A DNA stretch of 37,034 nt from Sulfurimonas sp. (lineage in GTDB: Bacteria > Campylobacterota > Campylobacteria > Campylobacterales > Sulfurimonadaceae): positions 1 to 37,034 of the forward strand of contig NZ_JALUKE010000068.1 of assembly GCF_027056685.1 (NCBI RefSeq), in the 5' to 3' direction. Shown here one piece after another: positions 9,578 to 18,403 of the stretch. The translations under genes and the position numbers were made by a program. The notes under the pieces are model-generated. The model was not told where the DNA came from. It saw only the letters and a program-made list of their open reading frames with translations, and ran no database searches. Position 1 is the first letter of the stretch. Each line of letters begins with the position of its first letter.

Positions 9578-10152
9578 TATTTAGCTACCTTTACACGACC
9601 TAAAGCACCGTTTGCACCACTTACTGAACCTAAAACCGCGATGATTTTATTTTCAGCATCGAAAGAAACGATCTCATTTTTTACGCTATTTTTTGTGTTT
9701 CCGTAATGACCTGGCATTTTTTTACCTTTCATTACGCGACCTGGCCATTCAGCATTACCGATTGAACCTGTTCTACGACCAAATCTATGACCGTGAGATG
9801 CAGGACCACCACCGAAATTCCAGCGCTTCATTGCACCTGAAAAACCACGACCTTTAGTGTTGAAAGTAGATCTGACTACACTAGCTTCTGCTAATGGAGC
9901 GATATCTAAATCACCAGCTTCAGTGTTTGCTACTTCTAAAGTAACAAAACGGTTAAATTCAGATGGAAGGCTGTATTTCTTTTGTTGACCTTCAATTGCT
10001 TTATTCATTTTTTTACCGCTGTTGTAAGCAACAATAGCAGTACCTTCATTCACTTCACACACTTTCGCATCTAAAACTCTTAATAGAGTGACTGGTTTAG
10101 ATGGAACTGTGATAGTACGGCTCATTCCGATTTTTTCAACAATATATTCCAC
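9577..10152 (-). CDS. rplC: 50S ribosomal protein L3
   Basis: L3 nucleates large-subunit assembly and reaches the peptidyl transferase centre. The 191-residue protein begins [14 protein letters not shown] and contains the loop [20 protein letters not shown] followed by [17 protein letters not shown], the family signature. The Gln that PrmB methylates in E. coli lies in the corresponding loop. The gene is eight bases from rpsJ, with an AGGAG element just before the ATG. Confidence 0.96.
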   Translation of the reverse strand: MEYIVEKIGMSRTITVPSKPVTLLRVLDAKVCEVNEGTAIVAYNSGKKMNKAIEGQQKKYSLPSEFNRFVTLEVANTEAGDLDIAPLAEASVVRSTFNTKGRGFSGAMKRWNFGGGPASHGHRFGRRTGSIGNAEWPGRVMKGKKMPGHYGNTKNSVKNEIVSFDAENKIIAVLGSVSGANGALGRVKVAK

Positions 10153-10160
10153 GATTACTC

Positions 10161-10472
10161 CTATTTGTCCATAGAGCGAACTTCAACGTCCACTTCTGGT
10201 GCAAGATCTAGTTTCATTAATGAATCTACAGTTTCAGGTGTAGCAGAAACGATGTCGATCATTCTTGCGTGCATACGAATTTCAAATTGCTCACGAGCTT
10301 TTTTGTTAACGTGAACTGATTTCAAAACAGTATATTTACGAATTTTTGTTGGTAAAGGGATTGGACCACGAATTGCAGCACCTGTACGCTTTACAGCCTC
10401 AACTATTGACGCTACTGATCTATCAAGTACACGATGATCGTAAGCTTTCAATTTTAAACGAATTTTTTCCAT
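10161..10472 (-). CDS. rpsJ: 30S ribosomal protein S10
   Basis: S10 is a small-subunit head protein and a partner of NusB/NusG in transcription antitermination. The 103 residues include the conserved [20 protein letters not shown] start, the [19 protein letters not shown] loop and the C-terminal [12 protein letters not shown]. It is the first gene of the ribosomal operon. Its ATG is preceded by AGAAGGAAAAAC and, about 50 bases upstream, by a near-consensus promoter. Confidence 0.97.
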   Translation of the reverse strand: MEKIRLKLKAYDHRVLDRSVASIVEAVKRTGAAIRGPIPLPTKIRKYTVLKSVHVNKKAREQFEIRMHARMIDIVSATPETVDSLMKLDLAPEVDVEVRSMDK

Positions 10473-10527
10473 GTTTTTCCTTCTAAAGAACTCGTTGGAT
10501 CCTAGCCCAACTATTTAAGGGAGCGGA

Positions 10528-10556
10528 ATTATACTCCATTCACTCGAATTATTCAA
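10528..10556 (-). promoter_or_regulatory. Sigma70-type promoter of the S10-spc operon
   Basis: Read on the minus strand, TTGAAT (10551-10556) and TATAAT (10528-10533) are separated by exactly 17 bases. This is a near-consensus housekeeping promoter for rpsJ, with a start point expected near 10,521 and a leader of about 50 bases. Such a strong promoter fits a ribosomal operon, and the short leader leaves no room for an E. coli-type S10 attenuator. Confidence 0.8.
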
Positions 10557-10593
10557 GGATTTGGGGGGTAAAAAGTGATTTTATTGTAAATTT

Positions 10594-10614
10594 ATTTCCT
10601 TTTAATAAGGAAAT
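10594..10614. promoter_or_regulatory. 21-base palindrome between the rpsJ and ATPase promoter regions
   Basis: Eight-base arms ATTTCCTT (10594-10601) and AAGGAAAT (10607-10614) flank a five-base centre. The element lies 34 bases before the start codon of the plus-strand ATPase gene and about 38 bases beyond the -35 box of the ribosomal promoter. A weak TGTAAT (10623-10628) downstream could be the ATPase -10 box, which would place the palindrome over its -35 region like an operator. I do not recognise the cognate regulator. Confidence 0.45.
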
Positions 10615-10647
10615 GATAACATTGTAATTCTAAAAAATAGGAAAATT

Positions 10648-11712
10648 ATGGAAATATTATTAGAAGAATTTTACAAAACCGACCTCATTGTTGAAAAATT
10701 TCATGAAAGAAAAGTGCAAATTGATAAAAAATCTTACCAAATCAATGGAATAACGAACAGTGGCAAAACACAATTGGCTAAAAATTATCTGCTTGGTTTA
10801 AAAAAAAGTAGTTATCTTTACATAGATTGTTCAGATATTCGTATAAATATTAAACTACTCAACCATTCACTCAACTCATTTTGTTTTGTAAATAAGATCC
10901 AAACACTTATTTTAGATAATTACATTCAGGATATAGAGTTTGTAAATGTATCGCAGTTAATCGTTATTAGCGATATTCATTATGAAATTGATATACTTGA
11001 GACTCTACATCTTTATCCTTTAGACTATGAAGAATTTCTCGCTTATGAACACAAATATGACTCTTCAGCGCTTAATCATTTTGTTCAACTAGGTGCTTTT
11101 GCGTCTATGCATAAAATCAATGCAGATGAGAGAATTTTATATATCCAAAAAATGTTACAGCTAGCATTAACACCCATAGAGTTTGATATAGTCATTTTAG
11201 CTGCAAAATTTATATCACAAAAAATTTCTGCTTATACAATGTATGAACGGCTCAAATCTATACGAAAAATTTCCAAGGACAAACTCTATTCCTCTTTTGA
11301 ACTCTTAATAAAAAAGGGCTACATTCACCAACTTCAGAAGTTTGAACACTCCCGTGCCGTAAAAAAAATTTATCTTTGTGATACCTCCCTGAAAACCGCC
11401 CTCTCGACTGAGAAAAATTTTGCAAGATTATTTGAAAATATGGTTTTTTTAGAGTTACTAAAATCACAAAAAGAGTGCTATTACTATGAAGGTATAGATT
11501 TTTATCTTCCAAAGGATGACACTATTTTGCTTTGTAAACCTTTTGTTGATGAGAGACGGCTCTTTAAAAAACTAGAGAGTATTGAGCCTTTTATATTTAC
11601 ACGCAGAGTCAAACAGATAACCGTTATTAGTATGAACAAAGAGAGCTCAATCTCGCATCCAATTGCAAAGGTGGATATAATTCCTTTTGATATTTGGGCA
11701 TTAGGAGATTAG
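10648..11712 (+). CDS. AAA-type ATPase of the DUF4143-like group
   Basis: This 354-residue protein is a predicted ATPase of unknown role. A P-loop is readable (GITNSGKT, residues 34-41) followed by a Walker B-like LILDN ending at Asp90-Asn91. The C-terminal third contains RLFENMVFLELL and YYYEGIDFYLP, resembling the DUF4143 endonuclease-like domain found behind COG1373 ATPases, though the usual ExD motif is replaced by GID. The middle resembles a winged-helix segment. It starts with a GGAAAATT site and ends directly against rnhB (TAG then ATG), so the two are co-transcribed. The DNA is more AT-rich than its ribosomal neighbours. In this family the partner is often a toxin-like or DNA-processing function, but nothing here identifies it. 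Confidence 0.7.
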   Translation: MEILLEEFYKTDLIVEKFHERKVQIDKKSYQINGITNSGKTQLAKNYLLGLKKSSYLYIDCSDIRINIKLLNHSLNSFCFVNKIQTLILDNYIQDIEFVNVSQLIVISDIHYEIDILETLHLYPLDYEEFLAYEHKYDSSALNHFVQLGAFASMHKINADERILYIQKMLQLALTPIEFDIVILAAKFISQKISAYTMYERLKSIRKISKDKLYSSFELLIKKGYIHQLQKFEHSRAVKKIYLCDTSLKTALSTEKNFARLFENMVFLELLKSQKECYYYEGIDFYLPKDDTILLCKPFVDERRLFKKLESIEPFIFTRRVKQITVISMNKESSISHPIAKVDIIPFDIWALGD

Positions 11713-12264
11713 ATGGGAAGTTTATGTGGTATTGATGAAGCAGGACGAGGACCTTTAGCAGGTAATCTCGTTGTGGCAGGGTGTATTCTAAACGCAGCGG
11801 TAGATGGGCTCAATGATTCCAAAAAGCTCAGTGAAAAAAAGCGTGAACTTCTTTATGAACAGATAATTCTAAACGCAGCTTATCATATAGTAGAGTTTTC
11901 TGCGCAAGATGTAGATGAAAAAGGCATTTCATATTGCATTAAAAGTGCTTTAGAAGAGATTATGGCTACTTTAGATGCGCAAAGCTATCTATTTGATGGC
12001 AATAGTAGCTTTGGTGTAAAAAATTTAGAAACAATGATAAAAGCTGATGCACATATTGCAGAAGTAAGTGCTGCTTCCATCCTTGCAAAGGTAACACACG
12101 ATAGAGATATTCTCAAAAAAGCCCTCATCTATCCACAATACCATTTTGACAAGCACAAAGGATATGGTACAAAACTCCATATAGAGATGATTAAAAAATA
12201 TGGATATTGTGATATTCATAGAAAGACTTATAAGATAAAGGCACTTGAAAAAACTCTCTTTTAA
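11713..12264 (+). CDS. rnhB: Ribonuclease HII
   Basis: RNase HII cuts the RNA strand of RNA-DNA hybrids and removes single ribonucleotides from DNA. The 183-residue protein opens with the catalytic LCGIDEAGRGPLAGNLVVAG motif (Asp8, Glu9) and has the conserved LNDSKKLSEKKRE and KADAHIAEVSAASILAKVT stretches, the latter bearing a further catalytic Asp. It closes with the YPQYHFDKHKGYGTKLH motif. The length is normal. It abuts the upstream ATPase gene. Two AAACGCAG copies lie 81 bases apart in it, both read as Asn-Ala-Ala. Confidence 0.97.
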   Translation: MGSLCGIDEAGRGPLAGNLVVAGCILNAAVDGLNDSKKLSEKKRELLYEQIILNAAYHIVEFSAQDVDEKGISYCIKSALEEIMATLDAQSYLFDGNSSFGVKNLETMIKADAHIAEVSAASILAKVTHDRDILKKALIYPQYHFDKHKGYGTKLHIEMIKKYGYCDIHRKTYKIKALEKTLF

Positions 12265-12320
12265 TATAAACGAAAATAATAACAACACTACAGTTAACAT
12301 TATTTTAATAATAAACATAA

Positions 12321-12326
12321 TATAAT
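12321..12326 (+). promoter_or_regulatory. Predicted -10 box of the pel operon
   Basis: A perfect TATAAT lies 24 bases before the pelC start in an AT-rich 86-base spacer. No good -35 hexamer sits at 16-18 bases, but TTAACA at 12294-12299 is a weak, badly spaced candidate. Campylobacterota housekeeping promoters often lack a clear -35 box. No recognisable FleQ-type or other operator was seen. Confidence 0.5.
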
Positions 12327-12350
12327 AAAATAAAATTTCAAGGTGCTCAA

Positions 12351-12866
12351 ATGAAAAATCTACTCCTACTTGTTCTTGCTACTCTGTTTATTACAGGATG
12401 TTCAAGCACAGCAATGATAGCTACAAACAGGGAACTACCTCAAGTATATGTTGATGTAAACGCAACACATCAAGTGAAAAATGATGTCAAAATCACGCTG
12501 ATAACACTTAGTAATTATACAGACACCCCAAAAGCAGGACAACGGGCGACGAACATCATTGAAGGTGTGCTTTTAGCAAAAGGGTATGTGGTAAATACCG
12601 ATATTGCAAGCAATACAAACTCATTAATATCTGCTCAAACTAAAGCACAACAAAACGGTTCGAACTACTTCTTAACTGGTGGCGTTAGTGAGTGGAGATA
12701 CAAAACTGGAATTGATGGAGAGCCTGCAGTAAGTTTAAAATTGAGCCTCTATAAAACAAACAGCAGAGCGCTTGTTTGGAGCGCCACAGGTGCAGATAGT
12801 GATTGGGGAACTGGTTCTATTGGAACAACAGCGCAGAACCTTATAGAAAAAATGACAACGAAGTAG
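12351..12866 (+). CDS. pelC: Pel operon outer-membrane lipoprotein PelC
   Basis: PelC is a periplasm-facing lipoprotein that forms a ring at the outer membrane and funnels Pel polysaccharide to PelB. The 171 residues match in length. The signal peptide ends in the lipobox FITGC (Cys17), and Ser18 permits outer-membrane sorting. The later VSEWRYKTGIDGEPAVSLKL segment (about 112-131, with Trp115) resembles the conserved PelC core. An AAGGTG site precedes the ATG. It is the first gene of the cluster, unlike the pelA-first order of Pseudomonas, and lies 12 bases before pelD. On its own the lipoprotein would be ambiguous, but the context makes PelC the best call. Confidence 0.88.
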   Translation: MKNLLLLVLATLFITGCSSTAMIATNRELPQVYVDVNATHQVKNDVKITLITLSNYTDTPKAGQRATNIIEGVLLAKGYVVNTDIASNTNSLISAQTKAQQNGSNYFLTGGVSEWRYKTGIDGEPAVSLKLSLYKTNSRALVWSATGADSDWGTGSIGTTAQNLIEKMTTK

Positions 12867-12878
12867 CTAAAACAAGCT

Positions 12879-14234
12879 ATGAACTTTACAAATAAGCGGA
12901 TAAAAAAATTATCAAAGAGTGACATACTACTCAATAAAATAAAAAAATATGCATATCTTGAGACAATTAGTATTGTTAGTTTTTTTCTTTTTATAGGATA
13001 TATTTTTAATCCACAAGATATTTGTTTTATTAAGACACAAGTCTCTTATGCACTCATTCTTTTAGCTATTATTACACTCTTTCACGGTTTTGAAAATGGA
13101 CTTATGGCAGTAGGTATGCTCGCTGCAGCAATGTGGATTTTTTACCCACAGTTTCCCTCTACTGACTTTTTAATTTTACTTATGATGACAATGATTTTTA
13201 GTGAATTTCATTACTTTTGGACAAAAAAAATTAAAGAACTTAAAGTCGAAGCGAACTATAAAACCACAAAGCTCAATGAACTCTCAAAAGCATTTTATAC
13301 CCTCAAAATTTCTCATGACCAACTTGAAAAAAACTATGTTGTAAAACCTATGAGTATTCGTAATGCAATTGAGGAGATTATAGGAAATAATAGGCATCTT
13401 GATAGAGATAAAAGTGACAAAAATAGAGAAAAATTTTATAAAGAATTTTTAGCCTTACTTGAAAAATCTTTTAATGTAAACAGTGCCCTTATTTTACATA
13501 AAAACCAAGAGTATGAAAATGAAGAGCTTAGTGCACAAAACACAGCTATTACTTATAGTGCTATTTGCGAAAAATATGCAAAAGATGAAATATTTAATTC
13601 ATACTTATTCAACAGAGCCACACATTTTAAACAACCTGTTTACATAAGCGATAAAGAAGGTGAGCCGACACTACATGCCAAAGAGGATTCTAAATTTTTA
13701 GTTGCCATTCCTTTTGGAATGGGAGACAATATCTCTTCTGTATTGCTCATAGATAAAATGCCATTTATGTCGTTTAACAGAGAAAATCTTATCTCTATCT
13801 CTATTTTACTTGAGTATTTTTCCATCTCCATTTCACAAGTTAATATACCTAAGAATTTTTACAAAATAAGTTCAGTTGGAAATATAGATTTTACCTATGA
13901 ATACAATCGCTTACGCTATATATATGACAAATACAATATAAATTCAAGCATGATGGTTTTAAAATTAGAGAGTGAACTGCAAACACTTAAAGTACACAAA
14001 ACTATTCTACAGATGCTCCGTGCGCTCGACCTTGTGACTATTAGTAAATACAATAATTTTCACTATATTATTTTACTCTTTCCTCTAAGCGACAGTTCTT
14101 CAGCATTAGGATTTTTAAAACGACTCCAGCACAATATAAAATATGATAAAGATAGAGAGTTTGAGAGTATGCAATTTAAGCTCAACCAAATAGAACTCCT
14201 CAATAAATATATAGAAGATGATTATGGCAAGTAA
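12879..14234 (+). CDS. pelD: Cyclic-di-GMP receptor PelD
   Basis: PelD is the inner-membrane c-di-GMP receptor that switches on Pel synthesis by activating PelF. The 451 residues show four membrane segments (about 27-43, 56-70, 74-90, 95-114), a coiled-coil stretch to about 150, a GAF region (about 180-315) and a degenerate GGDEF domain. The GGDEF has no catalytic motif but keeps the inhibitory-site RxxD as RALD at 381-384. An Arg at 415, 34 residues later, is spaced like the second c-di-GMP-binding Arg of Pseudomonas PelD. The start has only a weak ribosome binding site and lies next to a small TAGCT/AGCTA inverted repeat, which might restrain translation. Activation by c-di-GMP is inferred from the conserved motif. 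Confidence 0.93.
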   Translation: MNFTNKRIKKLSKSDILLNKIKKYAYLETISIVSFFLFIGYIFNPQDICFIKTQVSYALILLAIITLFHGFENGLMAVGMLAAAMWIFYPQFPSTDFLILLMMTMIFSEFHYFWTKKIKELKVEANYKTTKLNELSKAFYTLKISHDQLEKNYVVKPMSIRNAIEEIIGNNRHLDRDKSDKNREKFYKEFLALLEKSFNVNSALILHKNQEYENEELSAQNTAITYSAICEKYAKDEIFNSYLFNRATHFKQPVYISDKEGEPTLHAKEDSKFLVAIPFGMGDNISSVLLIDKMPFMSFNRENLISISILLEYFSISISQVNIPKNFYKISSVGNIDFTYEYNRLRYIYDKYNINSSMMVLKLESELQTLKVHKTILQMLRALDLVTISKYNNFHYIILLFPLSDSSSALGFLKRLQHNIKYDKDREFESMQFKLNQIELLNKYIEDDYGK

Positions 14235-15402
14235 TCCATTTGTCTATTATGAGCATCATGTTGATGTTATTTTACTAATTCATCTCATAATCTCTTTTTT
14301 TGTCTCCTTGATTATCTCTTTCTATGCACTTAAAAGATTTAAAAAATCAACAAAAAAAATTGATTTACAAGATGCACAAAGAGTAGCAGGCATCCAAGAT
14401 CGTAGTTGGTTTTTTAAAATTTTATTCAAGGCTTCTCTGCATAAAAATAATCAAATTGCCATTTTTCTCTTTAGCTTTTTATTTAATTTAAGTGTTCCTT
14501 TTTTAGGATACTTTTTTACGCTATGGGTCTTTTGGTATATGGTAAATGTCAAGTATGAAGAAAAAGTCCTTGACACAAATATTTTAGACCTTGACGAGTT
14601 TCAAGACTCCTTTTTAGAAGTAGAAAGACTCTTTGGAGAAGGTTCTATGATAAATATCATGAACAATGACTACATTCCTAAATCAAAAAAAATCAAAGCA
14701 CTCTCCGCGCTTGCAAATACAAATTCACCAATGAGTCTGCAAGTGGTCAAGCAAACGCTCTCAAGCAGGGATGATGAAATACGAATGTTTGGATATACAA
14801 TTATTAATAAAGCTGAAACAGCTATCAACTCAAAAATCAACAAAAATCTTGCCATAATCTCTAGTGAAATTGCAAAAGGAGAGGCAAAGGATAAAAAAAT
14901 TATTGCCTTTGCCGCAAAAGAGCTTGCGTATCTTTACTGGGAAATGGTATATACTGAACTTGTACACGAAAGCTTAAAGATAAACTTTTTAAATTCAGTA
15001 ATAGCCTACTTAGAAATTGCCAAAGAGTATTATGTTCCTCAACTTGATAATATAGTAGAAAAAATCAAACTTTGTGATGAAGAAGAGACAGATATGAGTA
15101 ATCTCAATCAAATCAGGAATGAGAGAGAAAACCTTGAAGATACTTATGCAATTTGTGCAAGTCTGTTTAGTTTAATGGGGCGCGTCTATATGCATAGAAA
15201 AGAGTATGAAGCGGCAAAAGCTGAACTAACTGTAGCAAAAGAGTTACTCTCAGAACATTCTACATTTTTAATTCCTTACTTAGCAGAGCTTTATTTTATA
15301 ACAAAAAAATACAACATTACCCGAACACTTATGACACAGGCACAAGGACTAGAGTACAATGCTAAACTCTATCCTGTAGTGGCGCAGTGGAGGAATGTAT
15401 AA
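14224..15402 (+). CDS. pelE: Inner-membrane TPR protein PelE
   Basis: PelE is an inner-membrane component of the Pel synthase complex with PelD, PelF and PelG. An earlier ATG (14218) is in frame, but the GAAG element is better spaced for the ATG at 14224, giving 392 residues. Two hydrophobic regions (about 13-35 and 78-107) are followed by a cytoplasmic helical-repeat region. One part (MSLQVVKQTLSSRDDEIRMF) looks HEAT-like and the end (LMGRVYMHRKEYEAAKAELT) is TPR-like. It is longer than the Pseudomonas protein (about 330 residues). It overlaps pelD by 11 bases and pelF by one. Confidence 0.85.
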   Translation: MASNPFVYYEHHVDVILLIHLIISFFVSLIISFYALKRFKKSTKKIDLQDAQRVAGIQDRSWFFKILFKASLHKNNQIAIFLFSFLFNLSVPFLGYFFTLWVFWYMVNVKYEEKVLDTNILDLDEFQDSFLEVERLFGEGSMINIMNNDYIPKSKKIKALSALANTNSPMSLQVVKQTLSSRDDEIRMFGYTIINKAETAINSKINKNLAIISSEIAKGEAKDKKIIAFAAKELAYLYWEMVYTELVHESLKINFLNSVIAYLEIAKEYYVPQLDNIVEKIKLCDEEETDMSNLNQIRNERENLEDTYAICASLFSLMGRVYMHRKEYEAAKAELTVAKELLSEHSTFLIPYLAELYFITKKYNITRTLMTQAQGLEYNAKLYPVVAQWRNV

Positions 15403-17030
15403 TGAATCAACAATTTCCCACAAGTCGTAGTGTTGATATTATGCTCTTTTCCGAGGGTACATATCCTTATGTCAAAGGTGGTGTATCTAGTTGGATACTT
15501 CAATTAATGAAAGGATTACCAGAGTTTTCATTTGGAGTCTGTTTTATTGGAGCCACTCCTTATCTTGATGGAGAACTTATGCAAATAAGTTATGAGTTTC
15601 CAGAAAATTTAAAGCATTTAGAAGTTCATTATCTTTTTGATGACAATGATAAAAAAGTGCCAAAACCAAAGAAGAAAAAAGGAAATATAGAAGGCTTTAA
15701 AGCCATTGAAAAACTTTACAAAGCATTTCAAAATAACAGTGGCGAAATTCCAGAAGTTTTAAAAAATCTTGATTTTTATACAAAAGAGGTTACTTTTGAT
15801 GACTTTTTACACTCAGAACTTGCTTGGGAGTTTTTAACAAAAATTTATAGTAAAAATTGTCCAGATGTTCCTTTTGTTGATTATTTTTGGACACTGAGAA
15901 ATATTCATAAACCTATTTGGACACTTGCAAATATTGTAAAAAATCTTCCTACAACAAAAATCTACCATGCCCCTTCAACTGGATATGCTGGTTTTATAGG
16001 CTCACTAGCCTCTTACACTAACAATAGACCATTTTTTCTTACCGAGCATGGCATATATACAAGAGAGAGAAAAATAGATATGCTCTCTGCTGATTGGATA
16101 GAGTTTAAAAAGCCTGCCTTACTACAGCAGCCTCAGGAGTATAACTACATCAAAAAAATGTGGATTACTTTTTTTGATAAAATTGGTCTCTTTTGTTATC
16201 ACCGTTCTAACCACATTCTCTCCCTCTTTTCAGGTGCCCGTGCTATTCAAATAAATTTCGGAGCCCCACAACAAAGAACTATGATAATCCCAAATGGGGT
16301 TGATGTTGATGGACTTATGCAGACTATGAAAAAAAGACAAGATCCACCAAAACCTATTATCACTCTTATTGGACGGGTTGTTCCTATTAAAGATATTAAG
16401 ACATTTATACGCGCCATTAAAATCGCTTCACAAACCATTCCTGACATACAAGGATGGATAGTCGGTGCAGTCGAGGAGGATAGAGAGTATGTTCAAGAGT
16501 GCCAACAGATGGCATTTGCTCTTGATTTGAAAGGCGCTATACAAAATTTTGATGGCAACAAGAGTAAACTAACTCTTGAAGAGTTAGAAAAGAATGAAGA
16601 TAAAATCAAATTTTTTGGACATAGCAATATTAAAGAGATTCTACCAAAATCAGCTCTACAGACACTCTCATCCATCAGTGAGGGTATGCCTCTTGTTATT
16701 TTAGAAGGTTTTGCCGCAGGTGTGCCTTGCGTTGCCACTGATGTTGGAAGTTGCCGTGACCTTATTGAAGGTGGTATTAACGGTGAAGACAAAGCCATAG
16801 GCGTTGCTGGTGCCATAACAGGAATTGCAAATCCGGACGCTTTAGCAAAAGAGTATGTTCGATTTTTAAACTTTGAAAATGGAGTATGGGCAAAAGCGCA
16901 GGCAGCTGGGCTTAAAAGAGTACAAAAGTATTACAGACAAGAGATGTTCTTACAAGAGTATAGAAAACTTTATGACGAAGCACTCTCCCTTACATGGGAT
17001 CAACTCAATTCAAAAAGAGAGGGGATTTAA
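15402..17030 (+). CDS. pelF: Pel polysaccharide glycosyltransferase PelF
   Basis: PelF is a cytosolic GT4-family glycosyltransferase that polymerises Pel. An in-frame GTG lies five codons upstream, but the ATG at 15402 overlaps the pelE stop (TAATG) and has a GGAGG site eight bases away, giving 542 residues. The PelF hallmark FSEGTYPYVKGGVSSW lies near the N terminus (about 16-31). The C-terminal donor domain has IGRVVPIKD and the retaining EX7E motif (EGMPLVILE, Glu427-Glu435). The protein is about 35 residues longer than the Pseudomonas one, with candidate insertions near 84-125 (lysine-rich) and 380-410. Confidence 0.96.
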   Translation: MNQQFPTSRSVDIMLFSEGTYPYVKGGVSSWILQLMKGLPEFSFGVCFIGATPYLDGELMQISYEFPENLKHLEVHYLFDDNDKKVPKPKKKKGNIEGFKAIEKLYKAFQNNSGEIPEVLKNLDFYTKEVTFDDFLHSELAWEFLTKIYSKNCPDVPFVDYFWTLRNIHKPIWTLANIVKNLPTTKIYHAPSTGYAGFIGSLASYTNNRPFFLTEHGIYTRERKIDMLSADWIEFKKPALLQQPQEYNYIKKMWITFFDKIGLFCYHRSNHILSLFSGARAIQINFGAPQQRTMIIPNGVDVDGLMQTMKKRQDPPKPIITLIGRVVPIKDIKTFIRAIKIASQTIPDIQGWIVGAVEEDREYVQECQQMAFALDLKGAIQNFDGNKSKLTLEELEKNEDKIKFFGHSNIKEILPKSALQTLSSISEGMPLVILEGFAAGVPCVATDVGSCRDLIEGGINGEDKAIGVAGAITGIANPDALAKEYVRFLNFENGVWAKAQAAGLKRVQKYYRQEMFLQEYRKLYDEALSLTWDQLNSKREGI

Positions 17031-18403
17031 TGGCTGGTATAGGTTTTGAGCTCAAAAAAATCCTTAAAGAGGACAGACTTCTTTCGCTGGCAAAGGTTTA
17101 TGGCTACTCTGCGATTTTAAGTTCTGGACCTTGGGTCGTCTCTATTGTTGCTATCTTGCTTGTTGGTTTTATTAACCTTGCAAATTATGGTGCAGATAGT
17201 GATGCCTATAGATTTCAAGTTGTTATTACTTACGCTATTGCTCTGGCTTCTAGCCTTATTATCACCGGTATTGTACAGCTTCCTCTTACTAGGTATATAG
17301 CAGACCTGATCTTTAACCATAGAGAAGATGAAATACTACCGGCCTATTTTGGTGCACTCTTTTTATCTTGGATTATAGGTTTACCCCTTGTTATTCCCTT
17401 CTACCTTTGGATGTTTGATGGACAGAGTATGGTATTTATTATCGGAGTTGTAGCAACTTTTTTAGTACTTTGCGGTGTCTGGATTTCAAGCATCCTCGCA
17501 ACAAGTTTAAAGTACTACAATGGTGTTGTCTGGTCATACTTTATAGCTTATGCACTTATTGTGTTTGTCTCTATCTATGCAGGAGATACTATTGAAAAGC
17601 TTATCTACATCTTCTTTATAGGAAATGCCTTTTTACTTGTCATTCTTATGACACTTATTATTAAGAGCTACGACTCAACTATCTTTTTTAAAGTTGATTT
17701 CTTTTTAGCAAAAAACTTCTACTGGACTCTTGCCATTGCAGGGCTTACTTACAATCTTGGAGCATGGGTAGATAAGTTTATATTCTGGTACAATCCAGCT
17801 ACCGGCTATGCCGTCATTGGAAAGTTGCATGCCTCTTTGGTCTATGATATGCCAATATTTTTAGCATATCTCTCTATCATTCCTGGAATGGCTATCTTTT
17901 TTTACAGACTTGAAGCTGATTTTTCAGAAAAATATGACCTCTATTATAACTCAGTAAGAAATGGGGGAACACTCAAAGCAATACAAACATATAGAGATGA
18001 CATGGTCTATATTATTCGCCATGCTATTCATGAAATAATCATCATACAATCAATTGTAGATATTATTTTATTTCTAACAGTCCCTTATTTATTTACTTAT
18101 CTGCATATTCCGCAGCTCTACCTTGGTCTACTCTATATACTCACTATTGGGGCAATGCTCCAACTAGCTTTTATGTCAGTGTTGGCAATTTTATACTATT
18201 TAGATAGAAAAGTAGTTGCTATGTGGCTATGTATTGCCTTTTTTGTTCTCAATACTGTTTTAACCCTACTCTCCATTGATATGGGACCAGCAATGTTTGG
18301 ATATGGTTATACAGTATCACTTTTACTTGTGTTTACTGCAAGTGTTATAATAATTAGAAAAGAAATGGATAGGTTGAATTATGAAACTTTCATGTTGCAA
18401 TAG
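17030..18403 (+). CDS. pelG: Pel polysaccharide flippase-like membrane protein PelG
   Basis: PelG is a polytopic inner-membrane protein of the MOP/Wzx-like group, proposed to carry Pel across the inner membrane. The frame opens 12 codons upstream, but the ATG at 17030 overlaps the pelF stop (TAATG), follows a GAGGGGA site and begins with the conserved MAGIGFELKKILKED. This gives 457 residues, the usual length. About twelve hydrophobic segments are visible. Its 3' end overlaps pelA by 23 bases. Confidence 0.95.
   Translation: MAGIGFELKKILKEDRLLSLAKVYGYSAILSSGPWVVSIVAILLVGFINLANYGADSDAYRFQVVITYAIALASSLIITGIVQLPLTRYIADLIFNHREDEILPAYFGALFLSWIIGLPLVIPFYLWMFDGQSMVFIIGVVATFLVLCGVWISSILATSLKYYNGVVWSYFIAYALIVFVSIYAGDTIEKLIYIFFIGNAFLLVILMTLIIKSYDSTIFFKVDFFLAKNFYWTLAIAGLTYNLGAWVDKFIFWYNPATGYAVIGKLHASLVYDMPIFLAYLSIIPGMAIFFYRLEADFSEKYDLYYNSVRNGGTLKAIQTYRDDMVYIIRHAIHEIIIIQSIVDIILFLTVPYLFTYLHIPQLYLGLLYILTIGAMLQLAFMSVLAILYYLDRKVVAMWLCIAFFVLNTVLTLLSIDMGPAMFGYGYTVSLLLVFTASVIIIRKEMDRLNYETFMLQ

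Noticed and set aside
12299-12313. ATTATT/AATAAT inverted repeat upstream of pelC
   Set aside because: The arms are short and pure A/T in an AT-rich spacer, so chance is the likelier explanation.
15387-15401. GTG start for PelF
   Set aside because: The ATG at 15402 has a strong GGAGG at ideal spacing and the typical TAATG junction.
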